From Nitrososphaerales archaeon (lineage in GTDB: Archaea > Thermoproteota > Nitrososphaeria > Nitrososphaerales > CADDZS01), in assembly GCA_030038075.1 (NCBI GenBank), contig JASHPO010000017.1, positions 1 to 43,209 on the forward strand: a stretch of 43,209 bases of DNA. The letters run 5' to 3'. How positions within the stretch are numbered: position 1 is the first letter of the stretch; every line of letters starts with the position of its first letter. The translations under genes were made by a program, and so were the position numbers. This document shows, one piece after another, positions 28,147-36,181 of this stretch. The notes under the pieces are model-generated. The model saw only the letters and a list, made by a program, of their open reading frames with translations, ran no database searches and was not told the origin of the DNA.

Positions 28147-28180
28147 CTGTCATCACCGCAGAAGATTACTCTGCGATCAA
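28147..28180 (-). other. Non-canonical tRNA intron (34 nt) in the T-loop, about position 59/60
   Basis: Minus-strand TTGATCGCAGAGTAATCTTCTGCGGTGATGACAG between TTCAAA and TCCACC; BHB-like fold: central helix TTCA/TGAC (3 of 4 pairs), bulges AA^T and AG^T, inner helix TGATCGCAGA/TCTGCGGTGA with one mismatch. Confidence 0.88.
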
Positions 28181-28202
28181 TTTGAACCACCGCTCTGCGG
28201 GT

Positions 28203-28227
28203 TTCTCATGGAGCTTACAGGAAACAT
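28203..28227 (-). other. Canonical tRNA intron (25 nt) at 37/38
   Basis: Minus-strand ATGTTTCCTGTAAGCTCCATGAGAA between CTCATA and ACCCGC; 4-bp central BHB helix CTCA/TGAG is perfect, with 3-nt bulges TA^A and AA^A. Confidence 0.9.
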
Positions 28228-28297
28228 TATGAGCCCGCCGGGATAACCTGGCTTCCCCACCCCGCTAGTCAGTTTCCCTCGATTTTTCAACGGATGC

Positions 28298-28306
28298 TTA
28301 TTAAAG
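28298..28306 (-). promoter_or_regulatory. Putative TATA box for the initiator tRNA gene
   Basis: Plus ttattaaag (minus ctttaataa), centre about 36 nt from the tRNA 5' end. Confidence 0.45.
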
Positions 28307-28351
28307 CTTGACTCCGCGCTGAACGATAAATTTTCAGAAAGGTAAGTAGTA

Positions 28352-29218
28352 TTGAATGAAGTCAAAAACCACCCGGTAGGAATCCACGTCTCAATATCCG
28401 GAAAATTTGATCTAGCAGTTAACCGGGCAATCGAAGTTGGCTGCGTTGGGGCATTCCAAATTTTCACATGCAGTCCGAGACAGTGGAACGCTTCTAAGCT
28501 AAAGGAAGAAGAGATAGCCGCATTCAGAAGCAAGGTAGCGCAGAACGGTTTTCAAACGTTTGCACATATGCCATATCTTCCAAACCTCTCGACCTCGGAC
28601 GAGAAATTCTATTCAAAGTCAGTCGAAGTCTTGAAGCGTGAGGTGGCAAGATGTGAGGCATTGGGGGTCCCGAATCTCGTACTGCATTTCGGCAGCCACA
28701 TGGGCACATCAGTTGAATCCGGTCAGAGGCGGATCATTCAAGCCTGCAACGAAGCTCTACACGAATCATCGCGATCCGGCGTTAGGCTCTTGCTCGAAAA
28801 CTCTGCCAGCGTGAAAAACAGCACCGGCTCTCAGTTTCCCATGATAAAGCAGGTGATTGACGATGTGCTCGACACAAGCAGGATTGGCGTTTGCTTTGAT
28901 ACGTGCCACGCATTTGCAGCGGGCTACGATCTCCACACTGAGAATGCGGTGGAGAGGACCTTCATGGATTTCGAATGCGAGGTTGGGCTGGAGAAATTGT
29001 ATCTGATCCACTTGAACGACTCAAAGGGAGCGCTCGGCGACGGGCTCGATCGTCACGAGCACATTGGAAAGGGCAAGATAGGCTCAGAAGGAATGAGAGC
29101 TATTCTCTCTCTGAAAGAACTCTACCACATCCCAGTCGTCCTAGAGACTCCCGTTGATGAGGAAGGCGAGGACAGGAAGGATATTCAGACAGTGAAAAAA
29201 CTGATCCTGAAAAACTAG
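28352..29218 (+). CDS. nfo: Endonuclease IV (AP endonuclease)
   Basis: GIHVSISG...GAFQIFTCSPRQW; LVLHFGSHMGT; GVCFDTCHAFAAGYDL; LIHLNDSKGALGDGLDRHEHIGKGKIG; TTG start. Confidence 0.97.
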   Translation: MNEVKNHPVGIHVSISGKFDLAVNRAIEVGCVGAFQIFTCSPRQWNASKLKEEEIAAFRSKVAQNGFQTFAHMPYLPNLSTSDEKFYSKSVEVLKREVARCEALGVPNLVLHFGSHMGTSVESGQRRIIQACNEALHESSRSGVRLLLENSASVKNSTGSQFPMIKQVIDDVLDTSRIGVCFDTCHAFAAGYDLHTENAVERTFMDFECEVGLEKLYLIHLNDSKGALGDGLDRHEHIGKGKIGSEGMRAILSLKELYHIPVVLETPVDEEGEDRKDIQTVKKLILKN

Positions 29219-29853
29219 TTTGATCTGTAATCCACGCCTTCGCGAAAAGCGATCAGCTTCGCAGCGCGCTGGTCTCTGGTCCCACGTTCCCTAGTGCCTT
29301 TCCTCCGCAGAACCGAAGTCCCGCTTTCATTCACGAGCTGAATTTTGATCCGACTGCCGTACCTCGACTCAAGGTATCGAGCTAACATCGTGGCCACGGA
29401 AAGATTCCCGCATCCGATCTTCACGATTTTCTTGACATCGGGAGCATTGTCGATAAGGGCCGACACCCGATATACAGTCGCCCCGAATGTGGCGAGAACT
29501 GAGCTCTCGATCTCTCTGTGATTAAAAAAAGCGGCAATCCCGGTTCGAACACCAGGATCTATTCCGACTACAAACTTGTCATTGGGCTTTGGAGGATAAA
29601 GCATCGAGAATAATCTTTCTTTGGCAAGCCCGACGTCATCGCCTAGATCCTCGACGCAGACAATGTTTGATCCTGGGAATCGAATCCTTTCCTTTCGCGT
29701 CGTGATTATTAACTTGATATTTTCATTGTACTGAGAATAACTCTTCAGGGTAGATTCTCCCTGCAAAATCACATCTGCGAAAGGGGCGCCCATTCTCTTC
29801 AAAAGATTGGAAATCTGGTAGTAAGCTCGGCCACTTGATGTGGCAACGCCCAC
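29215..29853 (-). CDS. Putative RuvC/RNase H-fold protein
   Basis: KFVVGIDPGVRTGIAAFF (motif I), C-terminal NESGTSVLRRKGTRERGTRDQRAAKLIAFREG with RuvC/YqgF-like acidic residues. Confidence 0.6.
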   Translation of the reverse strand: MGVATSSGRAYYQISNLLKRMGAPFADVILQGESTLKSYSQYNENIKLIITTRKERIRFPGSNIVCVEDLGDDVGLAKERLFSMLYPPKPNDKFVVGIDPGVRTGIAAFFNHREIESSVLATFGATVYRVSALIDNAPDVKKIVKIGCGNLSVATMLARYLESRYGSRIKIQLVNESGTSVLRRKGTRERGTRDQRAAKLIAFREGVDYRSN

Positions 29854-29987
29854 TTCGGGGCTGGGAATTTGCAGTCCTACTATGATCCCACCTGGTCAGC
29901 CAGCAGACTCGAAAGACCAATTCAAACTTTTAAACATTCAGTTCTCGTGAATCCTAACCATAGCGTATTCCATTTGTTGATAATAAT

Positions 29988-30686
29988 TTGAAATCATTGA
30001 AGAGTTTAATTTATGATATTTCGGAGTCTGAGATTGTGTGTCTTGCCTATGATGACTCACAGGTCAAACTCGGTTCAATACAAGCTATTGTGTCATCTTA
30101 CTTGAATGCGGGAAAACAGGTTCACTATATAGACTATGATTTGCAGTACTCCTCAGCGCTTCAAAATTTTTTGACTGTTGATTTCGATAAAGTGATCGGC
30201 ACGGAATTTCACGTCCTGCAACCCGGTGGCGTCGATGATCTGGTTTCGCCGCTCTTTACATCTTTGATGAAAGGCGGTGTGATTGTTCTGGATTCGTTCA
30301 ACAGCTTGCAAAATCTCCTTTCTGTAGAACCTTCGCCCACAGACTTGGCGACGGCAAACCACAGGTCTGCCGTATTCGTCTCCGCAATTCAGATGATTGC
30401 GAGGATTTTTTCGAAGACCATCATAATTCTCAATCTGACCAAATCGCGCCCGACGAATAACGAAGGCATTGTTACTTGGGAAAGGAATATTGTCGGCGGT
30501 AGGATGACGTACTTCAAGAGCGATGTGATATTGTTTGCAAAAGAAGACTATAATTCGCAAAAAGTGGAGGGAATCACTATTACTGCGGATACCGTATCAT
30601 CGGAATCATTTCGCGGGCGGTTAAATGACGCGTATCAAGTACCGGTCAACGAAATTTTCTATCCGCCTTTTGCGTACAGAATGTAG
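29988..30686 (+). CDS. RecA/KaiC-fold ATPase-like protein lacking an obvious Walker A
   Basis: AGKQVHYIDYDLQ...GGVIVLDSFNSLQNLL (Walker B-like) ... IIILNLTKSR; no GxxxxGK[ST]; TTG start. Confidence 0.5.
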   Translation: MKSLKSLIYDISESEIVCLAYDDSQVKLGSIQAIVSSYLNAGKQVHYIDYDLQYSSALQNFLTVDFDKVIGTEFHVLQPGGVDDLVSPLFTSLMKGGVIVLDSFNSLQNLLSVEPSPTDLATANHRSAVFVSAIQMIARIFSKTIIILNLTKSRPTNNEGIVTWERNIVGGRMTYFKSDVILFAKEDYNSQKVEGITITADTVSSESFRGRLNDAYQVPVNEIFYPPFAYRM

Positions 30687-31087
30687 TAACCAAGGGTCAT
30701 TGATACTGCGACGAGGCCGATCCCTGAGATGAAGAACATCTCCGCAGACCTCGCACGAATTGTCTGCCTACCGCTCAAATACAGGGCGTAAATTCCTAGC
30801 GCGCCCACAATGTACCCGAAGAGCATAATGAACGTCTCGGACGTGTTTTGAACGCTAGAATTGGGTACGATCGTCTCCAAGTTGATCCCAGGAGTGTTTA
30901 CATTGTTTATTGCGTTGATGACGCCAGCCATGAGGAGAAAAATAACGAGTAGATAGAGCCACTCGATACCCCTAGATGCGGTTGAGCTTGTTGAACTTTG
31001 GTTGGATAATCGCCGCGCTATTCCAAGCTGTTTCAATCTCGAAGTGACCTTCGCAGATGCTCCTTGAACTCTCTTCTTCACACTCAA
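30659..31087 (-). CDS. Hypothetical membrane protein
   Basis: 142 aa with three hydrophobic segments (WLYLLVIFLLMAGVINAI, FIMLFGYIVGALGIYALYL, MFFISGIGLVAVSMTLGYYILYA) and a basic N-terminus. Confidence 0.65.
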   Translation of the reverse strand: MSVKKRVQGASAKVTSRLKQLGIARRLSNQSSTSSTASRGIEWLYLLVIFLLMAGVINAINNVNTPGINLETIVPNSSVQNTSETFIMLFGYIVGALGIYALYLSGRQTIRARSAEMFFISGIGLVAVSMTLGYYILYAKGG

Positions 31088-31095
31088 ATTGATCT

Positions 31096-31332
31096 CTACT
31101 CTACAGTGACTAGCAGGTGCCTTGCTACTTCTCTTGACGCTTCTCCAGTCTCCTTGAGTTCGATTATTCTCTCTAAATACCTTTCCCAGCTAATCTGAGG
31201 ATAGGCCCTTTCCCAATCGTGGTAGCTATCAGTAACGCGTCTGCGCGCGGCCTCGTGCATTAAGCAATACGCTCTGTTCGAAATAACAGCTCGAGCACAA
31301 ATTTCGCATTTCTCGAGTTTTGCAGTTGCCAT
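31096..31332 (-). CDS. Small zinc-binding protein (CxxC...CxxH)
   Basis: 78 aa; CEICARAVISNRAYCLMHEAARRR; located immediately after topA. Confidence 0.7.
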   Translation of the reverse strand: MATAKLEKCEICARAVISNRAYCLMHEAARRRVTDSYHDWERAYPQISWERYLERIIELKETGEASREVARHLLVTVE

Positions 31333-33408
31333 TTACCCGCTCACTTTTGATTCGCAGAAAAAATTCGAGCATTTTTGACTTGCAACTCGACGACCAATTA
31401 TCAGGACAATATTCGGCCAGCCACAAACGTTGCAAAGATTGTTCGCGGTCCTGATCAATCCGCGAGGGGGCAGAGGCGATGACGTTTTGCAACCACTGTT
31501 GTAGTTGGAGCATCGAATAAACCGCTTTTTTGTCTTGTACGATCTGATTGCAACAAGGCTCCCAGTTTTACACTTAGGGCAAGTACCGAGCGATAGATCT
31601 TTGTTCTTCTTGTATACAAGATTTCTCTCCCAGCCAAAATTTTGCAAATTCATTAGTTTTCGGACCGCTGCCCTAATCGTGGAAAGCTGTACCGCGATGA
31701 CAGGAGCTTCGCTTTCTTTCCCTATTTGCAGAAGCTCGATCATCTCTTCCAATGATTTTGTCATCTCTGGAGATACGATTTCTGGGCAATTCTCTCTTAG
31801 TTGATGCACGAGAAGCAGAGAATTTTCCTCGGGGGCAAGACCTTTGGACTTTCTGACGTATTTTCGCTCGATTAGTGTCGAGATTGTATCGGCTCTCGTC
31901 GATTTTGTCCCGATGTCCTCGTACTCCATTTTCGCAAGAAGTGTGGCGTCGTTGTATCTTGGAGGGGCGCGCGAAAACTTCGTTTCGTTGGACATTTTTT
32001 CAATTGGTATCTTATCTCCTTTTTCCAACTTGACGCCAGGTAGAGGATTAGCAGAGATTTTGAATGGATAGTACATCATCCATCCTTGTTCGATTACGGT
32101 CTGCCATTCCGTCTCGAATTCATTTGAGGAAATTTCAAAAAGCGCTTGTGTCCTTTCGATTATAGCATCTGACGCAAAGACGTTGAGGAACCTCCTGACA
32201 ATCAAATCGTACAGGTTTCTCTCGTCATCTGTCAGAGCCCCTTTTGGAATTTGACCCGTGGGATATATCGCAGGGTGTGCAGGGTCATCTCGTGAACCCT
32301 GCAGGGGATATTTTCTTCTGCGAGGGTCCGCCAGAAGCATACGGATCAGCTGTGAATAGACTTGGTTATCGTCGAGTTTGTGGAGTATTCTTTCTGGTTG
32401 AATTGCTGGCGGAAGTTTTTGGCTGTCTGTGCGTGGGTATGAAATTAATGCCTTGAGATAGAGTTTTTCAGCTGCTGTTAGCGCCCTAATCGGACTCATG
32501 CCATAATTGTAGAATGCTTGCTTTTGGAGTTCGCCCAAATCAAAGGGATATCTGGGCGGCAGCTTGATCGTATAATTTTGCAAAGATGTGACCACGGCGA
32601 ATTTCGCTTTAAGGGCTTCTGAATAGATTTTTTCGGCTTCTGGGAGGGTACGCACTGGCGAGTGCTTGTATCTAACTTCGAATGATACACCGTTGTTGTT
32701 AACGATGCACCTCAGGTCCCATGATGGGATAGGGACGTGTGTCCTTCCTTCAATTTCGCGATCTACGATAAAGGCAATAGTTGGGCCTTGGACTCGACCG
32801 ATTGTTACGTTTGCGAATTGTTCGCCACTTCCATTTGCAAGGCTGGTGAGGGCTCTCGACAGATTTATTCCCCAGAGGAAATCTATTTCGTGGCGAATTC
32901 TCCCTGCTGTTGCCAATGACACTTTGGCAACTTCTAGATTCAAGAAAGCGCGCCGTATCTCATCGTCAGTCAAAGTTGAGAACTTGGCTCTGAGTATGCG
33001 ATCAGGATTAGCGTGAATGAATTGTAAAATATTCGCCCCTATCGTTTCTCCCTCGATATCATAGTCACAGGCATTCACGAAATCAACCGCATTACTTGCA
33101 AATTTGGATATGTTCATGATTCTCCTTTGAAAGATTTGATACCGATCTTTTCTGCCTCGAACCCGTGCGGGATTCGTCTTTTCGAACCAGTCAACGTCAT
33201 ATGCAGGAAAAACTGCGCGTTCTGGAATTGGATCCTCGATCTGAAATAGATGACCTGAAGCGGAACAGACGAAGTAACTCTTTCCGTCAAACGCAACTGG
33301 TATCTCGTAGGTTTGATTTCTCAGCGGTACCCCTTTGGAGCCAAGAGCAGAAGCTATCCTCCTCGCAGCATCCGGTTTCTCAGCTAGCACGAGTGTAAAT
33401 TCTTGCAT
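31333..33408 (-). CDS. topA: Type IA DNA topoisomerase
   Basis: TLVLAEKPDAARRIA Toprim, ACDYDIEGETIG, TIGRVQGPTIAFI, ALISYPRTDSQKLP catalytic region, C-terminal zinc ribbons. Confidence 0.95.
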   Translation of the reverse strand: MQEFTLVLAEKPDAARRIASALGSKGVPLRNQTYEIPVAFDGKSYFVCSASGHLFQIEDPIPERAVFPAYDVDWFEKTNPARVRGRKDRYQIFQRRIMNISKFASNAVDFVNACDYDIEGETIGANILQFIHANPDRILRAKFSTLTDDEIRRAFLNLEVAKVSLATAGRIRHEIDFLWGINLSRALTSLANGSGEQFANVTIGRVQGPTIAFIVDREIEGRTHVPIPSWDLRCIVNNNGVSFEVRYKHSPVRTLPEAEKIYSEALKAKFAVVTSLQNYTIKLPPRYPFDLGELQKQAFYNYGMSPIRALTAAEKLYLKALISYPRTDSQKLPPAIQPERILHKLDDNQVYSQLIRMLLADPRRRKYPLQGSRDDPAHPAIYPTGQIPKGALTDDERNLYDLIVRRFLNVFASDAIIERTQALFEISSNEFETEWQTVIEQGWMMYYPFKISANPLPGVKLEKGDKIPIEKMSNETKFSRAPPRYNDATLLAKMEYEDIGTKSTRADTISTLIERKYVRKSKGLAPEENSLLLVHQLRENCPEIVSPEMTKSLEEMIELLQIGKESEAPVIAVQLSTIRAAVRKLMNLQNFGWERNLVYKKNKDLSLGTCPKCKTGSLVAIRSYKTKKRFIRCSNYNSGCKTSSPLPPRGLIRTANNLCNVCGWPNIVLIIGRRVASQKCSNFFCESKVSG

Positions 33409-33489
33409 TCATTTTTACTCCCATTTTTTCCAGAAGAGGTGATTCGAGTACGAGAGACGCAATCGCTTTATTTATGAACTTCAGGTAAT

Positions 33490-33660
33490 ATGCGGCTGAT
33501 GCCCCTCGAAATAACTTGTTCTGCGTGTGGAGCGGTACTCTACTCCGGATTCGATCTGAGACCTCCCAAAGATGTCATAAGATCGAATGGCAACAAATGC
33601 AAAGCTTGCGGAAGAATTCTTCTGATATCAGATTTTGGAATAGAAATTTCCAAAACTTGA
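33490..33660 (+). CDS. Small zinc-ribbon protein; not in the supplied ORF track
   Basis: 56 aa MRLMPLEITCSACGAVLYSGFDLRPPKDVIRSNGNKCKACGRILLISDFGIEISKT*; CxxC...CxxC; alternative ATG 33499; overlaps the cofE end convergently by 33 nt. Confidence 0.7.
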   Translation: MRLMPLEITCSACGAVLYSGFDLRPPKDVIRSNGNKCKACGRILLISDFGIEISKT

Positions 33661-34518
33661 GGGCTGATTGTATCCCGTCCATAGCCCGGAAATAATCAAG
33701 CACCTTTCCGGCGAGATGATCATCTGCTTTTCGAATCTTGTCTTGGCAGCCTCGAAGGCGGATTCGACACCTCTAACCAAAGCAATTGGAATAGCTTCGT
33801 TAGCTTCACCCATCGAAATCTCCGCAGCCGTGGCAAGTTGATCGGCCAGGCCTCGGAGCGTAACTTTCAACTTGTTATTGAAGAGGTCTTCTGTTCCTCG
33901 GACGTCTATTGTCGGGCGAATACCAGCTGAAGCTATTGCGATTCCGACAGTTCCTAACCTTGTCGGGGTGACCCGACTGTCGGAAAGTATTACTCCGAGA
34001 TTCTTTATTTTTTTCTTTTTCTTATTGAAAAAGTGCAACAAATTGTGCCTCAATTTATTAGCGGTGAGTTGAGGCCTCTTCGGATACAGTATTGCCCAAC
34101 CCTCAGGAACGTTACTGAGATCGATACCTGCATTTGGAGCTAGGACGCCGTCCTTAAGCGCGAGCAAGAATCCCGGTACCCCTCCAAGGATTGACTCAGA
34201 CTCGTTCAAAACTAGTTGCGTCAACGCCGGTCTCATATTCTGTGTTTGAGCGATTCTTTTCGCCTTTTCTGATACCGAGACCTTGGACAAGTCCACGAAT
34301 CTTCCCTCGGACACTGCCGCGAATTTGCTTGAAACAACTATGATATCTCCGTGCTTAAGCACCGCTCCGTTTTTTTCGAGTTCTTCTATGATTACTGTCG
34401 AAAGGTTAAATTTTTCAAATCTTACAGCACATTTGATAGGGATCAATTCAATTGTTTGCAAGCGTTGCATAAAACCAAAAGTTCGAAGGTCCTCTATTGA
34501 ATATGTCGGAAGGGGCAA
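33628..34518 (-). CDS. cofE: Coenzyme F420-0:L-glutamate ligase
   Basis: HGDIIVVSSKFAAVSEGR; NLGVILSDSRVTPTRLGTVGIAIASAGI; ATAAEISMGEANEAIPIALVRG; TTG start. Confidence 0.9.
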   Translation of the reverse strand: MPLPTYSIEDLRTFGFMQRLQTIELIPIKCAVRFEKFNLSTVIIEELEKNGAVLKHGDIIVVSSKFAAVSEGRFVDLSKVSVSEKAKRIAQTQNMRPALTQLVLNESESILGGVPGFLLALKDGVLAPNAGIDLSNVPEGWAILYPKRPQLTANKLRHNLLHFFNKKKKKIKNLGVILSDSRVTPTRLGTVGIAIASAGIRPTIDVRGTEDLFNNKLKVTLRGLADQLATAAEISMGEANEAIPIALVRGVESAFEAAKTRFEKQMIISPERCLIISGLWTGYNQPSSFGNFYSKI

Positions 34519-34557
34519 CTCGGTTCAACGCTAATTAATCGGTAAACTACAGTTTTC

Positions 34558-35691
34558 GTGGCATTGCCAAGAAAGTCTCATCTGTATGATTATCATAAGG
34601 ATCACGCCAAGTTGACGGAATTTTCCGGATTTGAAATGCCAATATGGTACTCGAGCATTGTTGATGAGCACATGGCAGTAAGAAACTCGGCAGGATTGTT
34701 CGATGTTTCTCACATGGGCAGAGTTTCGATTGAAGGAAAGGGAGCAAACGATTTTATTTCTTATATTCTGACCACGAATCCATCAAGGGTACGAAACGGT
34801 AGAGCGTTTTATTCTGTCATTTGCAATGAAAAGGGCGGAATTATAGATGATGTCATTACAAACAAGTTTTCTGAATCTAGATATTCGATGGTAATTAACG
34901 CTGGAAATAGAGAGAAAGATTTAGCTTGGCTCGAGCGAATCTCACGGAACTATGATGTTTCTCTGGTGGATTACTCCGATACTTCAGCACTGATTGCATT
35001 TCAAGGTCCCTTGGCTCCCGAGATTATGCAGAAGCTGGTTAACGAGAATCTATCAGAACTCAATCGATTTTCATTCTTTGAATGCAAGGTCAACGGAGAA
35101 AGGTGCCTTCTGTCTCGCACGGGATACACGGGTGAAGATGGATACGAGATCACAATTTTCGATACTCCTTTGGATCGACCTCAACGGGCGCTGAGCATCT
35201 GGACGAAGTTGCTTGATTTGGGAAGGAGCTTTGGGGTTTTGCCTTGTGGCTTAGGCGCTCGAGACTCCCTTAGACTGGAGGCCGGCATGTGTCTCTATGG
35301 TCAGGATATCGATGAAAAGACTACTCCCATCGAAGCCTCTCTTGAAAGTACAGTCACCCTAGACGAAAGAGAATTCGTGGGCAAAGCGGTAATTGAGGGT
35401 CAAATGAAAAATGGTACCGAGAAAAGAAGAGTCACTTTTTCGATGATCGACCAGGGAATCCCAAGGCATGGTTTCGAGATTTTGTTTTCTGGAAGAAATG
35501 TCGGCCTGGTGACATCTGGGACCTTTTCTCCTCTGCTGAAAAGAGGAATCGGGATGGGTTATGTTCCATCTCCTCTATCCTTTCACGGACAAAAATTAGC
35601 AATTCAGATTAGAGACTCATCGAAGATATCAGAAATAGTGCCGGTTCCGTTTTACGATACTGCAAAATTTGGACACAAGAGAGTAACGTAA
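34558..35691 (+). CDS. gcvT: Glycine cleavage system T protein (aminomethyltransferase)
   Basis: LFDVSHMGRVSIEGKGANDFI; CLLSRTGYTGEDGYEI; GLGARDSLRLEAGMCLYGQDIDE; GTG start. Confidence 0.96.
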   Translation: MALPRKSHLYDYHKDHAKLTEFSGFEMPIWYSSIVDEHMAVRNSAGLFDVSHMGRVSIEGKGANDFISYILTTNPSRVRNGRAFYSVICNEKGGIIDDVITNKFSESRYSMVINAGNREKDLAWLERISRNYDVSLVDYSDTSALIAFQGPLAPEIMQKLVNENLSELNRFSFFECKVNGERCLLSRTGYTGEDGYEITIFDTPLDRPQRALSIWTKLLDLGRSFGVLPCGLGARDSLRLEAGMCLYGQDIDEKTTPIEASLESTVTLDEREFVGKAVIEGQMKNGTEKRRVTFSMIDQGIPRHGFEILFSGRNVGLVTSGTFSPLLKRGIGMGYVPSPLSFHGQKLAIQIRDSSKISEIVPVPFYDTAKFGHKRVT

Positions 35692-35719
35692 TCTTATTTA
35701 CGGGACATCTAAAGTCATT

Positions 35720-36133
35720 GTGAAGTTTGTCTTGAAGGAAACGTACAATGTACCAGAGGGATACCAATACACCAAAGATCATGAGTGGATAATAGCAAAA
35801 GGATCAGCGTTCTTGGTCGGAATCACAGACTATGCCGCTAAAATGTTGAACGACATCGTTTATGTTAATCTTCCAGAAATATCCACATCCCTAAATCGCG
35901 GAGATGTTTTTGGACAAGTCGAATCAGTCAAGACAGTTTCTGACGTTTACATGCCAGCTTCCGGAAAAGTTCTCAAGACAAATTCCAAGCTCACTCAGAC
36001 TCCCGAGCTCGTTACAAATTCTCCGTACTCGGATGGTTGGATGCTCGAAATCGAATGTCCTGCTTTTGCTGAGGATTCTGTCGCACTTCTAAATGCAAAA
36101 GCATATTCTGACTATATTTTAAAATTGGAATGA
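35720..36133 (+). CDS. gcvH: Glycine cleavage system H protein
   Basis: KDHEWIIAKGSAFLVGITDYAAKMLNDIVYVNLPE; GQVESVKTVSDVYMPASGKV lipoylation site; GTG start. Confidence 0.96.
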   Translation: MKFVLKETYNVPEGYQYTKDHEWIIAKGSAFLVGITDYAAKMLNDIVYVNLPEISTSLNRGDVFGQVESVKTVSDVYMPASGKVLKTNSKLTQTPELVTNSPYSDGWMLEIECPAFAEDSVALLNAKAYSDYILKLE

Positions 36134-36181
36134 AAGAGACAGAAGCCTTAAAGGTTATTCAAAGGAATTCACGCGGCGCGC

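Larger units (their letters stand above)
28133..28266 (-). tRNA. Initiator tRNA-Met(CAU) with two introns
   Basis: Minus-strand exons assemble to AGCGGGG TG GGGA AGCCAGGTTA TCCC G GCGGG CTCATAA CCCGC AGAGC GGTGG TTCAAAT CCACC CCCCGCT A (75 nt, all four stems fully paired, A1-U72 and G-C-rich anticodon stem as in archaeal initiators). CCA not encoded. TATA-like element about 36 nt upstream and T6 run just downstream. Confidence 0.95.

Noticed and set aside
31229-31637. Minus-strand 94-aa and 60-aa ORFs
   Set aside because: Alternative frame within topA and its downstream neighbour; no independent support.
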